From Bedellia somnulentella (lineage: Eukaryota; Arthropoda; Insecta; Lepidoptera; Bedelliidae), in assembly GCA_963576735.1 (NCBI GenBank), contig OY755179.1:1798001-1862000 (forward strand): DNA of 64,000 bases. The letters run 5' to 3'. The notes under the pieces were generated by a model. That model had not been told where the DNA came from, ran no database searches, and saw only the letters and a list, made by a program, of their open reading frames with translations. Of the stretch, positions 44,901 to 56,000 are shown in pieces. The translations under genes and the position numbers were made by a program. How positions within the stretch are numbered: position 1 is the stretch's first letter; every line of letters begins with the position of its first letter.

Positions 44901-46027
44901 TCATTTACTCGTATTCGGACATGTAGTACAGTAGAGAATTACTATCCAGCCATCTTCTGTGAGAGAGTTGTGGTTGAAAAAGTGGACTAAGGTTAAGTGC
45001 TTTTTACGCAAAACCACCCGTTTGCTAATAGTTTTTGCCCCTTTTTCACAAACATATTAAACTATACTTACTAGAACAAATTTAAAGTCTTTGCTTTGCT
45101 TTTTCATTACTTCTATGATTCTCATATTTTTTTAAATATATGTATGGAACCTAAATCTATACGTATATTTCTGTTTCCGATACGCTCAAATAATTAGGTC
45201 ATATTGGTACGGATAGTAATATCACGGTCAACCTTGAGTCGGTCCGGGAATGTTAAAAATACCTCTGGGAGCGCGCGGAGGAGCGCCCGAACAACGACAA
45301 CACAATTATTAGATAAAATCTTATTGGACGTAATCGCTATATAAAGCTTACTACACCAATCGTTTTTCCAAGGCGTTCTTTTAACTGCATATGCATATTA
45401 TCTGTTTAAATTCTAGTTTTAGATTTAAAATATATTATTTTGAATATTTTCGTAGATATTTTTAAATCTGCTGTTGGATCCAAGGCGTAATAAATTGATA
45501 ATGTAAAATGTTTTATTGTTGGCAGGGGTTCAGCAACTGACTTACTACTACTTTCGTACAATTCTTTTCTCAAACTATCTTTGTTACATTTTGATGACAA
45601 TATATAAAATTACCGGTAAACAATTAATTGTCCATCATATAACATGAAATTGAAGCATTGTTTGTAATTTCGTAGATTAATAACACTTTTTAAAATATGT
45701 TTTGTAAGTCATTAATTCATACTTGTTATATTCGCGTCCATAATTAATATATAGTTATAAGTGAAAAATATAATAAATTTGTATTCGTGAACAGCTGATG
45801 CTCAAATAGCAAAATAGCAATTAAAAATGAATCGCAGATCATAAAATTAACGCCCAACAAAAGTCCACCTTATCGCATCAACAATGAAAGCATGAAGGAC
45901 AAACGAGGGGGTTTCCAAATTTTAAATAAGGCTCTAATATTGTAGATCGTTGCTCACCTGGCAGGAGGGCAAGCAAAACAACGAAACTCGCGAGAAAGAG
46001 CGGCAAACCCGCGATTGTGCGCGCCAT
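30733..46027 (-). CDS. GPI-anchored two-Ig-domain protein (Beat-like, tentative), seven exons
   Basis: Exons 46027-45958, 42531-42310, 37745-37623, 36761-36626, 35905-35727, 33181-33080 and 30806-30733 join in phase to 301 aa. Seen: a strong signal peptide (residues 1-23, LPLFLASFVVLLALLP); Ig1 with Cys49, VKWYW at 64-68 and DDSGIYEC ending at Cys120; Ig2 with Cys167 and Cys221 (EIRCEMFYP); N-glycosylation motifs NIS, NVS, NAT, NIT; an acidic Pro/Glu/Asp linker; and a last exon giving small residues (AASN) then LLLATLIPWFFYF, a classic GPI-attachment signal. The product should sit on the outer cell surface. The VKWY motif and two-Ig plan recall insect Beat proteins, which act in axon guidance, but that link is inference. 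If intron 5 is kept, the frame stops at 35716, giving a soluble 246-aa form. Confidence 0.82.
31145..31372 (+). repeat. Interspersed repeat (GTGTCGGCTTAGAATAGC family)
   Basis: A copy in gene 3 intron 6 ending GGGATTAATAGCCGTGAG. A reverse copy lies at 32074-32251, and a SINE fragment at about 31535-31660 (ACTGAGTTGTACTAAGTC region). Confidence 0.6.
31871..31933 (+). repeat. (CA)n/(TA)n microsatellite
   Basis: ACACACACACACAC run followed by a TATATATA block and a second CACACACA run. Confidence 0.8.
32252..33079. other. Gene 3 intron 6 sequence, no feature seen
   Basis: AT-rich, with no conserved frame or recognised repeat. A 72-codon + strand frame at 32833 has no family resemblance and is treated as chance. 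Confidence 0.5.
33080..33181 (-). CDS. Ig gene 3, exon 6 (acidic linker)
   Basis: Acceptor TACGGCAG, donor GTATTG. Encodes GESPAPASEEPPLPADLLDD and a Thr/Ser-rich end, a likely O-glycosylated stalk. GC-rich against its AT-rich surroundings. Helitron G starts 18 bp upstream of the acceptor on the intron side. Confidence 0.8.
33200..34197 (+). mobile_element. Helitron-N copy G
   Basis: Starts TCTATACTT after A at 33199 and ends CCACTA before T, lacking the final G of CTAG. Carries the longest CTGT microsatellite of the family here (about 14 units, near 33322-33376). Confidence 0.82.
34198..35406. other. Gene 3 intron 5 sequence, mostly featureless
   Basis: AT-rich DNA. A fragment of the tRNA-derived SINE occurs at about 35125-35172 (AATTTCGACACCGGGGCGG). 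Nothing else could be supported. Confidence 0.5.
35407..35591. mobile_element. Short MITE-like element, 15-bp inverted ends
   Basis: AAGAGCTTATTCCAT at the left and ATGGAATAAGCTCTT at the right are exact inverted repeats. GGAATAA also recurs inside. It lies about 125 bp from exon 5 of gene 3. No clear target duplication. Confidence 0.55.
35727..35905 (-). CDS. Ig gene 3, exon 5 (second half of Ig2)
   Basis: Acceptor CCAACAG chosen because only it keeps the frame (GQPVKVVSWLSAPSNG). The donor is the weak GTTTGT at 35726; without splicing the frame ends three codons later at TGA 35716-35718. Confidence 0.82.
36103..36333 (+). repeat. Interspersed repeat (GTGTCGGCTTAGAATAGC family)
   Basis: A copy in intron 4 of gene 3, antisense to the gene, from CAGTGTCGGCTTAG to GGGATTTATAGCCGTGAG. 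Confidence 0.6.
36626..36761 (-). CDS. Ig gene 3, exon 4 (first half of Ig2)
   Basis: Acceptor CATCAG, donor GTAAGA. Encodes KLNISLVEDGDDEDDEQDVL, then VTCDATDVAPEPELAITLN. Ends in phase 2. The acidic run is unusual inside an Ig domain. Confidence 0.9.
37052..37215 (-). mobile_element. SINE fragment, reverse
   Basis: Matches the SINE body in reverse (GGCAGAGGTACTAATAC, GTTCAGAGTACCC, AGGCCTATCGCCGTTTTG). Lies in intron 3 of gene 3. Confidence 0.65.
37623..37745 (-). CDS. Ig gene 3, exon 3 (second half of Ig1)
   Basis: Acceptor TTTCAG, donor GTAAGT. Encodes LAAVDPDDSGIYECEVATV, the conserved end of an Ig domain. Confidence 0.92.
38041..40105 (+). pseudogene. RTE-like LINE, decayed coding region
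   Basis: Endonuclease end (MIDFVIVDERL, RVYRGTNVGTDNFLVMSRFR), connector, RT (KVGKAAGYDRITIEMLRADK; FIDLEKAYYRVERKCLWEVL; ISRGVRQGCVASPWLFNFFM) and the start of the C-terminal region (CGVKDDIVRTIE) follow one another on the + strand. There are frameshifts or stops near 38635, 38800, 39140, 39730 and 39850. The active site reads YAGD instead of YADD. It is antisense to Ig gene 3 intron 3 and cut at its 3' side by a MITE. The family's C-terminal end recurs alone at 20000, 25385, 41461, 47165, 48285 and 50180. Confidence 0.78.
40106..40682. mobile_element. MITE with ~170-bp terminal inverted repeats
   Basis: Ends AACAAAAAGAAAACCGACT and AGTCGGTTTTCTTTTTGTT. The arms run to about 40272 and from about 40500 (GGTAGGTTGAACTGACGCG visible in both). 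The central 230 bp holds no gene. It abuts the LINE just after its KDDIVRTIE codons. Confidence 0.75.
40893..41062 (-). mobile_element. SINE fragment, reverse
   Basis: CACGCCGAATATCCCTGAAGG at the left through AGGGCAGGCCTATCAGCG at the right matches the SINE body in reverse. Confidence 0.6.
41461..41600 (+). repeat. RTE-like LINE 3' tail
   Basis: Encodes CTKRLMDVNEAREVC and LCLPQWELMA and ends in a TATG-repeat tail, a strongly 5'-truncated copy. A tRNA-SINE piece (GGTCGTGGGTTCGATCC) follows at about 41622. Confidence 0.6.
41936..41966. repeat. (TA)n microsatellite
   Basis: About 14 uninterrupted TA units in intron 3 of gene 3. Confidence 0.85.
42310..42531 (-). CDS. Ig gene 3, exon 2 (first half of Ig1)
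   Basis: Acceptor TTTCAG, donor GTGAGT. Encodes EIKISEFEVPDAV, AHLLCRYEL and VIVKWYWRP. Phase 1 at both ends, as in the paralogue's 219-nt exon. Confidence 0.92.
43313..43680 (+). mobile_element. Full-length SINE with tRNA-like head
   Basis: Starts with a tRNA-like segment (GATAGATCAGGGGGTAGAAC, B box GGGTTCTAATCCC), then CTACACAAGTTTGTCTTTTC, the conserved body and the GATATACGGCGT end. The most complete copy along with 60925-61253. Located in intron 1 of gene 3. Confidence 0.7.
44145..44405 (+). mobile_element. SINE copy, 5'-truncated
   Basis: The body starts at GATTGTTAACGGTGAGGG and ends CGATTTATGGCGTGAAT. It carries an extra ACACAC-rich insertion near 44213-44270. Confidence 0.6.
44406..45957. 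other. Gene 3 intron 1, distal part, nothing recognised
   Basis: AT-rich sequence without conserved frames or repeats that I could match elsewhere in the window. Confidence 0.5.
45958..46027 (-). CDS. Ig gene 3, exon 1 (signal peptide)
   Basis: ATG at 46027, donor GTGAGC after CCAG. Encodes 23 residues with a textbook hydrophobic core. Upstream sequence (46028-46100) would be 5' UTR. Confidence 0.85.
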
Positions 46028-49000
46028 CTCAGCGCGATTCTAACACAGACTGAAATCATGCGCTTCTTTCAAACGGGAAGACATTTCTGATTCTGACTAC
46101 TGGTTTTGCGTGGACTGTTTACTTGAAGATTGAATGATTACAATTTAATTGTCTATCTTCTTTATAGGTATAATTTAAGCTTTTTCTTTATTTTATTATT
46201 ACATTCGTATCAATCGATAGAGTAACCATGTAACTTTTTGAGTTGGTAAGATAGGAAAATAGCGAAATGTATATTAACTGGTAGAGTACATAATAGCCGA
46301 ATAGTAAAAAATATATATCAAAATCATCATCACAGCTCATATATGTCATCGACGGGCTCGAGCAGCCCGACCCTACTCTGAATATGCTGTTGTGGCCATG
46401 TCCACCACGCTGGCCGTGATAAAAGCCGGGACCGGCTATTCATTGGGGCAAGCTCTGAATCATATTAATTTTCTATTAATCAAATTAGTGTGCAATGCAA
46501 AGTAAAATCTTAAAAATCTAATTTTAGATTTTTTTAAGAAACTAAGCAAAACGTGGGTACCTTCTATGGAAACTAGATGGCGCTTGCCATGTGAGTTCAG
46601 GAGTATTGGTACCTCTGCCAACCCCTTCGGGGATAAACGGCGTGAACGTTTATGTAACGTTTATGTTAGATTTTGCCTCGCGAGAAAAAGTATGACGGTT
46701 AGGTGAGAATAGAAATTACATACAATTACTCACAACATTAGTTCCCATTAGGTTATGGCAAAGACAATCTGCTCTCCACTAATCTTCTGGTGTTTAATTA
46801 TATGTAAATCCTAACGAATCTTGAACCAACCCCGTAAGATGATTAGGCTGTGTCCAATGTTTCTGAACTACGAATCTTACATTTTAGAACAATTGGGTGA
46901 AAGTGTTTGCTAGGATATGGCTAGAATCAATCGATACTCCTGCCTATTAGTATGTATGAAATTAAATCACATAATTATGATCTGTAATGATTTTATTTGT
47001 TTGTAACTAAAATTTTAAAACTTTTTATTTTAAACTATTGGCAATCGTTAGGTTAGCGTGGATGAAAAAAATCACTTTAAGTTCAGCTTAGAGTATTGTC
47101 ACAAGAAGCGGTTATAATTGATGAATTGTGATATGTAACTGATTACTTTTTTAACAGATACATACATGCATTCATACATATACTCACGCCATTAGTTCCC
47201 ATTGGGGTAGGCAGTAACTATCGATCGCTACTTTGTACGATCCTCTCTATCTTCGTTTACATCCATCAATCTTCTCTTACATGCTCTTTTATTCTTCATA
47301 CTTCGGACGCCTGCCTTTTTGAGCACACTTGCTATTTGGTCGAAAATAATCCAATAAAAAATACTTTAAAAGAAAAATTGCTTTGTAGTGTCGGCTTGGA
47401 ATAGCACTCTCCCATTTTTCCCATGGGTGATGGTAAGACGAGCGATTTGTGGGTAATGCGGTTTGAGACCCTAATGGGTCTTTATTATATCTTATCTTAC
47501 ATTAATTATATTTTGCAAACTTTTCCCCCTCAACTTCCAAAAGTGGCTAAAGGATTTCTTATTCTGACGCTTTGGCCTACCCCTTTTTTAGGAATGAACC
47601 GCTGTGAGTTATGTATGTATGTATGTACTTTTTCAAAATCATACGATTGTTTACCCCACCTCCGCTTGGCATAGTGCTCACCCACAAGGGTGCGCCCCTG
47701 GCTACCAGGCGTTTCCATAAGACTCAATATCAAACTATTATCTTATCTTAATAGTAGCTAGCGAAGCTTCTGCTGCTAGCTGAGATTCTTTGTAAAACAC
47801 ATGACGACATGACATGACACGTGACATTTTAGATCGCGTCGTATATGTCACACATTTCAATATAAATATATGGGCTGCTTCTGATTTGAGTTTGTATTGC
47901 GACAAACGGTGGCGGGACAACTTAAGTGATATTGTGCTTTTACACATACACAGATTACTCCAATGCGTTCTAGCTTTCTTGCATTTATAGTATTTTTAAT
48001 ACCTACTTGATGTTACGGCGTCCGCCAGAGCAAACTCATAAGCCTCCCTCTTGGTGTCATGGTAGGACTCCTATCTTTTTTCTATCAAACTCAGCTTACA
48101 CACACATATATTTACCTTGTTAATCGGTTGAAGGTTTGCTGGCTCATAAATTCAATCATATGGTTAGCCGCAGGGCCAGGAGCAAACAATCAGTTAAAAA
48201 ACAAAATACACCTTGCAACCTGCCTGCCTGATCACGACATACATACTTAACTAATCAACATACATACAAATAATACATACATACATATACTCACGCCATT
48301 AGTTCCCATTGGGGTAGGCAGAGACTATTGATCGCCACTTCGCACGATCCTGACAAACCTCTCTAGCTTTGTTTACATCCATCAATCTTTTCATACATGC
48401 TCTTTTGTTCTTCATACTTCGGACGCCAGCCTTTTTGAGCACACTCTCAATTTGGTCCAAGTGTGTTCTCCGTGGTCGTCCTCTACTAACATTACTATCC
48501 ACACTAGCTCTATAGATCCCTTTTACCAATTTTCTATCATCCATCCTCTCTAGGTGCCCAATCCATCTCAACATTCCTAATTTCTATCTTTCTCACAATA
48601 TCATCTTTCACACCACACTTTTCACGAATAACACAATTTCTCACTCGGTCACACGGTTACAAATAATCACGGCTATAAATCTCAAAAAAGTGTAGCCAGG
48701 GTCCCAGATCAAAAATTGCTCAGCCACATCGCCCAATGATCACTTAAAAAGACCTAATACCCTAAGTAGCCTCTTACGATACCCGTTGAAAAAAAATGGA
48801 GAACTTAAGTGTTGATTGTTATAAAGAATGTGTAGCCAGATGCAGCCATGCTTTCTGCTTTACCTACATAAATCCCACAAAGGGTTAGGAGCTTCAGACT
48901 TTGTAATTCCTATATAGCCATGTCCTCGGCTTCATTGAACGGGATCCGAACAGCTAAATATAGGTTTAAACGTAATTTATTATACTTACTATCTTAGGAC

Positions 49001-49756
49001 TCGTCAGAAATGTTTCCATCATTTACTATTTATATAAACGTAATCGTTTTTTAAGATTAATAATATTTTAGGCCTTACAATAAAAAAAAAACTTTTAAAG
49101 TTGTTTTTTATTTAAATTAAAATAATACATTATACTTATTATAATACATAACAGCTCCATTATAACTTAAAGCAGTCTCTTTAAAAATATACATCTTGGA
49201 ATAAAATATGTTTATCTTTACTCATAATATGATTATTTAATATCATATTGTACATCATTAATATTCCCATGCACTTTCAAATAAGCTATTACTCGGATGA
49301 TATCGATATTATGCAATGTGCTGGTGTGATATACTTAATAATCACTTACATGATATATTTGCCCGACGAATCGGCTCACCTACTGGTCACGGACTGACAT
49401 ATAATCAGGACGTTGAATACTTTAATACCGCGTTATACGATCTCACTATAAATAAATAAATATATACGGACATATTACACAGATTAAGTTAGCCTCTAGA
49501 AAGGTACAATGATAAATAAGAATAGAATACAAATATAAATAACTTCCAAGACCGAGAAACACATTTCATATTCTTCATATAATCGAATGCTCTCAGCAGG
49601 ATTCGAAACCGCGACCTCCGCACCCAGAAGCTAATCACCTATCAACTAGATCACGGATGTTGTCCTCACTATCTGATAGAGTTTTTGAGTGAAAATCTGC
49701 TAACGTGAGCGCAGACTAAAGGTAGCTGTAGAGTAAAGAATATTTCATTCCGTTTA
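46028..49756. other. Intergenic region between Ig gene 3 start and sec6 end
   Basis: Holds the gene 3 promoter side and only repeat fragments: SINE 46545-46662 (+), RTE tail 47165-47345 (-), GTGTCGGCTT-type repeat 47384-47610 (+), RTE tail 48285-48660 (-), a reverse piece of the same repeat at about 48658-48790, and a degenerate tRNA-like SINE near 49600-49680. No promoter motif could be supported. Confidence 0.55.
48285..48660 (-). repeat. RTE-like LINE 3' end, longest tail copy
   Basis: Encodes MLRWIGHLERMDDRKLVKGI, GRPRRTHLDQIESVLKKAGV and RAKWRSIVSAYPNGN, with a CATA-repeat tail at 48265-48290. It preserves the C-terminal block that is missing from the copy at 38041-40105. Confidence 0.7.
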
Positions 49757-50002
49757 TTACAATGCAAAATGGCCAAGCAGTCTATCCGAGAAAGTAATAT
49801 TGGTAAAGAAGTCCGGGTAATGAGTGGTCCGTGGTCGCTTGCTAGCTAAAACATGGGCCACAGTATCTCTGGCGGCCTGTCGCGGTAAATCTCCCCTTAA
49901 ACTTAGTAAGCGGGTGAGATGCTCTTCAGATACATCTGGACATTTGTCCACCACACTGTGCAGGTCTAGGGACAGCATTTCTGTGTCTTGGCAACGGATC
50001 AC
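49757..50002 (-). CDS. sec6: sec6 terminal exon
   Basis: Acceptor TTCCCAG; 81 codons then TAA. Encodes the conserved CPDVSEEHLTRLLSLRGDLP segment and a diverged end. Confidence 0.92.
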   Translation of the reverse strand: MIRCQDTEMLSLDLHSVVDKCPDVSEEHLTRLLSLRGDLPRQAARDTVAHVLASKRPRTTHYPDFFTNITFSDRLLGHFAL

Positions 50003-53000
50003 CTGGGAACAATACATAATATTAAAAAAATGCAAATACAGTGAGATTTTGAGGTTTTTTTTTATTGATCCACAAAACTAAACTTTAAAAATCAGTTAAC
50101 AAAATAATAATTGTAATGTTAAAATCATCGTATTATTTATTTTATAAATATATACATTTCCGGGGACAAGTTTACCTGCATCAAATAGAAAATGTGCTCA
50201 AAAAGGCAGGTGTCCGAAGTACGAAGAATAAAAGAGCATGTAGGAAAAGATTGATGGATGTGATTGAAGCTAGAGAGGTTTGCCAGGATCGTACAAAGTG
50301 GCGATCGATAGTCTCTGCCTACCCCAATTGGAACTAACGGCGTGAGAATATGTATGTATGTATGTAAGTTTACCTGCGCAAAATTTGAAAAAGACCCAAG
50401 AACAAAAGTATACAAGTAGTAATAACATCATAAAGACATAATTTTTTTTTGCACTTTCTTGATGCAGATACTACATGCTCGATATTTACATATTTAATAT
50501 TTAATCTCATACCTATAAATACAGACACAAGATAAGACAAAAAAAAACCTTTACAAAATTAAAAAAATAATACTATAAAATTAAATAAAAATCAAAGAAC
50601 AGAACATAAAAGCTCGAAGAAAGATTAAGGAGCACTATGATATTTATCATGGTTGTTAACGGTGAGGGAAAACATCGTGAGGAAACCCACATAGCTAAGT
50701 TGTACTTAGTCATGTGACAGTGTAATCGTACAAAACGGCGATAGGCCTGCCCCCTATCACGTGAGATCACTGTCCAAGCAAAACGTGGGTACCTTCTCTG
50801 GACACAAGATGGCGCTGCCATGTGAGTTCAGAAGTATTGGTACCTCTGCCTACCCCTTCGGGGATAAACGGCGTGAACGTTTATGTTATGTTATGTTTAT
50901 GATAATAAATTGACAATGAGTGATTCACGGCTGCCAAGCTATCACTGAAAATATCTACGTTTTAAAATATCGAGGTTTTGGGTTATGCCGACTATCGATC
51001 GCCACTGTGGCGCTCGCGCTACATTCACGTTCATATTTTTCATGCATGCCCTTTTGTTCTTTGCGTGATGTAAATGCTGTACTTCTCCGGCATAAAAATA
51101 TAGTTTATTCAGCTAAAAGTCTAATGATTTTGAAAGATTCATCGTTTCTTATATGCATACAATTTGTTTTTTTTAACATGTTATAAATAATAATATAATA
51201 AACATATACGGACATATTATACACAGATCAAGTTAGCCACAAACTAAGTAGAACTTGTTTTATGGGTACTAACTCAACGATATATTTAATATTATATAAT
51301 ACATACATACATATACTCACGGCTATAAATCCCTTGAAAGGGTAGCCAGAGCTAGGGAATGAGACATTCCTCAGCCACCTTTGGAAGGTGCGTGGGGAAA
51401 AGACGTGAAATAAAGGTTGTTGGTGATGGGTCTCCAACCGCATCGCCCAAAAATCCCTTAAAAGCCCCAATACCGTTAGTCGCCTCTTACGTACACTCAC
51501 CGGAAGAAATGGGGTAGTGCTATTCTAAGCCGACACTACACAGCATAATACACATTATAAATGCTGTAATTCTTCTAAATAACATACATACATACATATA
51601 CTCACGGCTATAAATCCCTTAACGGGGTAGCCAGAGCTTTGGAATGAGAAATTCCTTAGCCACTTTTGGAACTTGATTAGGGAAAAGATGGTAATAATAA
51701 ATGTTTTTGGTGACGGGTCTCCAACCGCATCGCCCAAAAACCACTTAAAAAGCCCCTATACCCTTAGTCGCCTCTTACGATCACCCACGAGTAGAAAGGG
51801 GTAGTGTTATTCTAAGCTGACACTACACGGAATAAATAAATGTCTTCTAAATAAATTTAAACAAAATATTTAGTTACCTCAGCCAAAAGTCCAATAATTT
51901 CGAACGGTCTTTCCACATCCACACCTTCAGGTGCAATTTTCTTGAAGAATGCTTTAATCTGATTGGCCTCCTTCTTTATCTTAGTAGCAGCTTGTTGCGC
52001 TTCCTCTACAGTTTTGAAAGTGACCTTTTTAGATAACATTGAGGTCACATATTTCTTATAAACCAAGTTTTGAGCCTCATTGATTACGTATTCGAAGTTT
52101 TTCTCCCTCAAATGGTTGTAATCTTGGAAATAGTCCTCGAGAGTGACGCAAATGGTGTCAATGGGAATAGAAGACTGCAGCCATTTTGATGTGAAGAGGT
52201 CGTCAAAATGCACTTCCAAGTCGAGAAATGCTTCTTCTAGTAGAAACCGTGATGCTTCTTCTCTGAGATTCTGTAAATTATTTGTTCTGTATTGTTTGCT
52301 GTGTAAAGCAGCCGTTATAACTCAGTGGGAAAAGAGAGAGGAGAGGTTTCGTATTTGGAGTCTGGTTGCGTAGTCAAAAAGATATTTCAAAAATATCTAA
52401 TTGCATACGTTAACGATATTGTTTTGTATCGAATTTTGTATGAAAAAATGGGTTACCATAACATTTCTGAAGGCGGTCCTTTTTTTGTTCAAAGAATATA
52501 TTATGTATGTATTACCTGCAGCGTGGTAAGCAGCGTGTCAAACATCTTCTCTTAATGAGGATGTCAGTGTGCGGGCGGCCAGTGCTTGGCCTGCGCCTGT
52601 CTCGCTTGCTGTCTTTTCCTCACTCAACTTTCCAAATGGGGCTATAGAATGTCTTATTCCAAAGCCCTTTTAGGGATTTATAGCTGTGGGTTGTGATGTA
52701 TGTGTTACCTGCAGCGTGGTAAGCAGCGTGTCGAACATCTTCTCCCCGTGCGGGTGTCTGCGCGCGGGCGGCCAGTGCTTGGCCTGCGTCTGCCGCGCCA
52801 GCCGCCACAGCTGCTCGCTGTTGTTGACGATGCTGATCATGTGCTGCGTGAAGTACGGGATGCGGGAACGGTCCACGAAGTGCTGCTTCTGTAATTAAAA
52901 AAAAAGAGTAGAATCGGCTTTGAATAGCACTACATCATTTTTTCCCGCTTCTACAATAACATACATACATATACTCACGGGTATAAATCCATAGAAGGTG

Positions 53001-56000
53001 TAGCCAGAGCTAAGGCATAATACTACGCTGCATAAAATAATTAATGGCTCATTTCGACTTCTGTTCTGTCTCATATAGACATCAATATCCCCCGGAAAAC
53101 ATTGCGCCATGCTCGCCCGTTTATAGTGCCAAGTGCAAGCTCAAATGTCGTAAACAATAACCCCATCCATAGAATGTGCCAATTATATAACTCCATTTGT
53201 AATAATAAAGAGGAATTGACTCCTCCTGATATTTATCATGACTCTCTACGTTCGTTTCGTAACCAATGTAAAGAAATAATGTAATACAATAACAATTCAG
53301 TAACAATATATTTACAATTACTAAAGCTTTAGTTTTAGAAAATCAATTTTATTTTATTTTATTTCATTATTATATTTAAACTTTATCTAAATTCATTTAT
53401 AATATGTTTGTTTGTGCTTCTCTTTTAAAATATTTTTACACACGAACTCCACTGAATAAAATTTATATAATCTTTATTTTGAATTATTTATATTTTTTTA
53501 GTATTGTAAATTAGTTCAACTAAATAGGAAATGTTGTGCATGCTGTTCTGGTACTGCATCTGAATAAAACGTATACGTCTTATGCAAATTATAATATAAT
53601 ATGATGTTGTACTGTGTGCATGCCTAATAAATAAATAAATAAGAAATTCCTCAGCCACTTTTGGAAAGTTGAGTGGGGATAAGATGGCAAAATAAAGGTT
53701 GTTGGTGATGCGTCTCCAACCGCATCGCCCAAAAATCGCCCAAAAACCAAATACAAAATTAGGAAAGTAACAATACAACAATATGGACGACATGTTTTTC
53801 TTTTGCACTCTACTTGATGTAGATACTGCATGCTCGTTAATACATAAATAAATATTTTATTTTAGACCTATGATTGTAAACACAAGAACAAAAGAAAAAC
53901 ATTAAAAATTAAACACTAAAAAATTTAAATAATTTAAATAAAAATCAGACAACAAGGCATGAAAAAGAAGATAAAAAAAGATAAAAAAACTCAGAAAATA
54001 ACTCAAAAAAAATAATAATTATGGAGCACTATAATAAATTGATAATGAGTGTTTCACGGCTGCCAAGCTATCATTAAATATATCTAAAAGAGATCGAACT
54101 GAGTTTGTTGAGTCTCCATTGCTTTCAAACCTCTTCACCTCTTCCCCTTAAGTTTTTATTTGATTTTTGGAAACAAGTAAAAATCACAAGGCGCTAGGTC
54201 AGGGGACTATGGCGGGTGAGGGAGAATTGACACATTTTTCGAGTTGAAAAAGTCTAGTGTTCTGGCAGACGTGTGCGGCGCCGCATTGTCGTGGTGCCAG
54301 AGAAGGTGCCGGATTCCTGACTTCGGTCGCTTGTCACTCCAAGCTGATATTACTGTTGGAGCACAAACTGTCACATACCATTCGGGGTTCACCGTTCTTT
54401 CATTCTCTAGCACAACAGAGAAAAACAAGGCGACCAATTGTTTCTGTGTGCTTCGTGCACGGCCACATTTCGTTGGAGTTGGCTCGTCTTCAAAGCACCA
54501 TACAGTCGACTGTCGCTTTGATTCGGGATCATAGTTATATAGCCATGTTTCGTCACCAGTCAGTATATCATATACGTTTTTTTTCTTGCCTCCGTTGAAT
54601 TTATCTATCATGGATAGGCACCAATCCACCCGACGGTCTTTCTGCTCATCTGTAAGTTTGTGCGGCACCCATCTCGGACAACGTTTACGGAGAGAAAGGT
54701 GGTCGTGAATTATGGTTTGCATTGCTGCTGATCCAATTCCTAGTTTTTGCTCTAGCTCTACATATGTAATTCGTCGGTTTTCGCGAATAAGTTTTTCGAC
54801 TGCACGAACTTTTTCTTGCGTGACCGCGGTTAGCGGCCGTCCTGTCTTCGCTTCATCTTCGAGACATCCCCGTCCTCTTTTAAATTCAGCAAACCAATTG
54901 AATACTGTTGCTCGGGAACAAGCAGACTCACCAGAAGCCAAAAGTTCAAAACATTCTTGAGGCTTTAAACATTTTTTAAAGTCATAATAAATCATAACGC
55001 GAAAATCACGTCAATTGAGCTCCATTGTTGCAAGTGAATTCCCGCCAGATTCTCGGAAAAATGATGCTCTTCAAATAAAAAATAAATAAAAGGAGTGTGT
55101 TCTATATTCAAATATGTCAATAAAAAACCAGCCTATAATATGGTGTATAGCTTGCCAGTGTTAATTAATTGAGAAAAGAGTATCTAGTTTCTTTTGGCAT
55201 GCCCCTCGTACTAGACCGCCGACTAAAAGTTGCCGATATATGTCGGCGGACCGGCGAACTCAGTGTGTATTGCGCGTTAAAGGTGAAATAAAAATGTCGC
55301 TTATTTTTGTAAGTTTATTCATTTATATACTCACGGCTATGGATCCTAAAAAAAGGTAGCCTATATTTCGGTATGAAAAATTCTTAAGCTTTTTTAAAAA
55401 ACATAGCAGCAGAATTCGTAAAATTAAAAGAATAAAATTATACGGTAATGAAATAATAATATAATTATTTACCTTAAACTGTATGACTCCTTCCCTGTAC
55501 ATGTTTCCGTAGCGGGTCAGCTGTTCGATACTCAGGATGAGCGCTTTGAAAGTTATCTCCTTGCTTATGGTTTCAGTCACCTATAACAAATAACAGTTAA
55601 ATAATATATATTCAGATATTGCTATATTTTCTTAAGGGGTTATGCGATTTTAATAGTCATATTTATTGCATGGAATAATAATACACTTTTAATATTCAGT
55701 TTTGAAGGTCATCACAGGCCAATTATGTTCCAGATATCTATAGCAATACAAATATTAATAAGTTTCTTCGCTTAATTCCGCTAAATACCTGCAGTCTTCA
55801 TACAACATGCACTGTGCACCGCCCGCCCTCCCACTTACAAGAAATCGAAAAGCAGACAATGCACCACACACGCACCCGCAAGCGAAAACCACAGGCAACC
55901 ACAAATATGCGACGCGTTTCGACTCAACACGAGTCATTGTCGAGCAGAAGACAGTTCGGAGCTGACCACCGAGTGTCTCTGGGTGTGTGTGTGTGGTGCA

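Noticed and set aside
49600..49680. Another tRNA-like sequence (- strand)
   Set aside because: It has a recognisable B box only; arms do not pair well and similar heads occur in the SINEs of this window.
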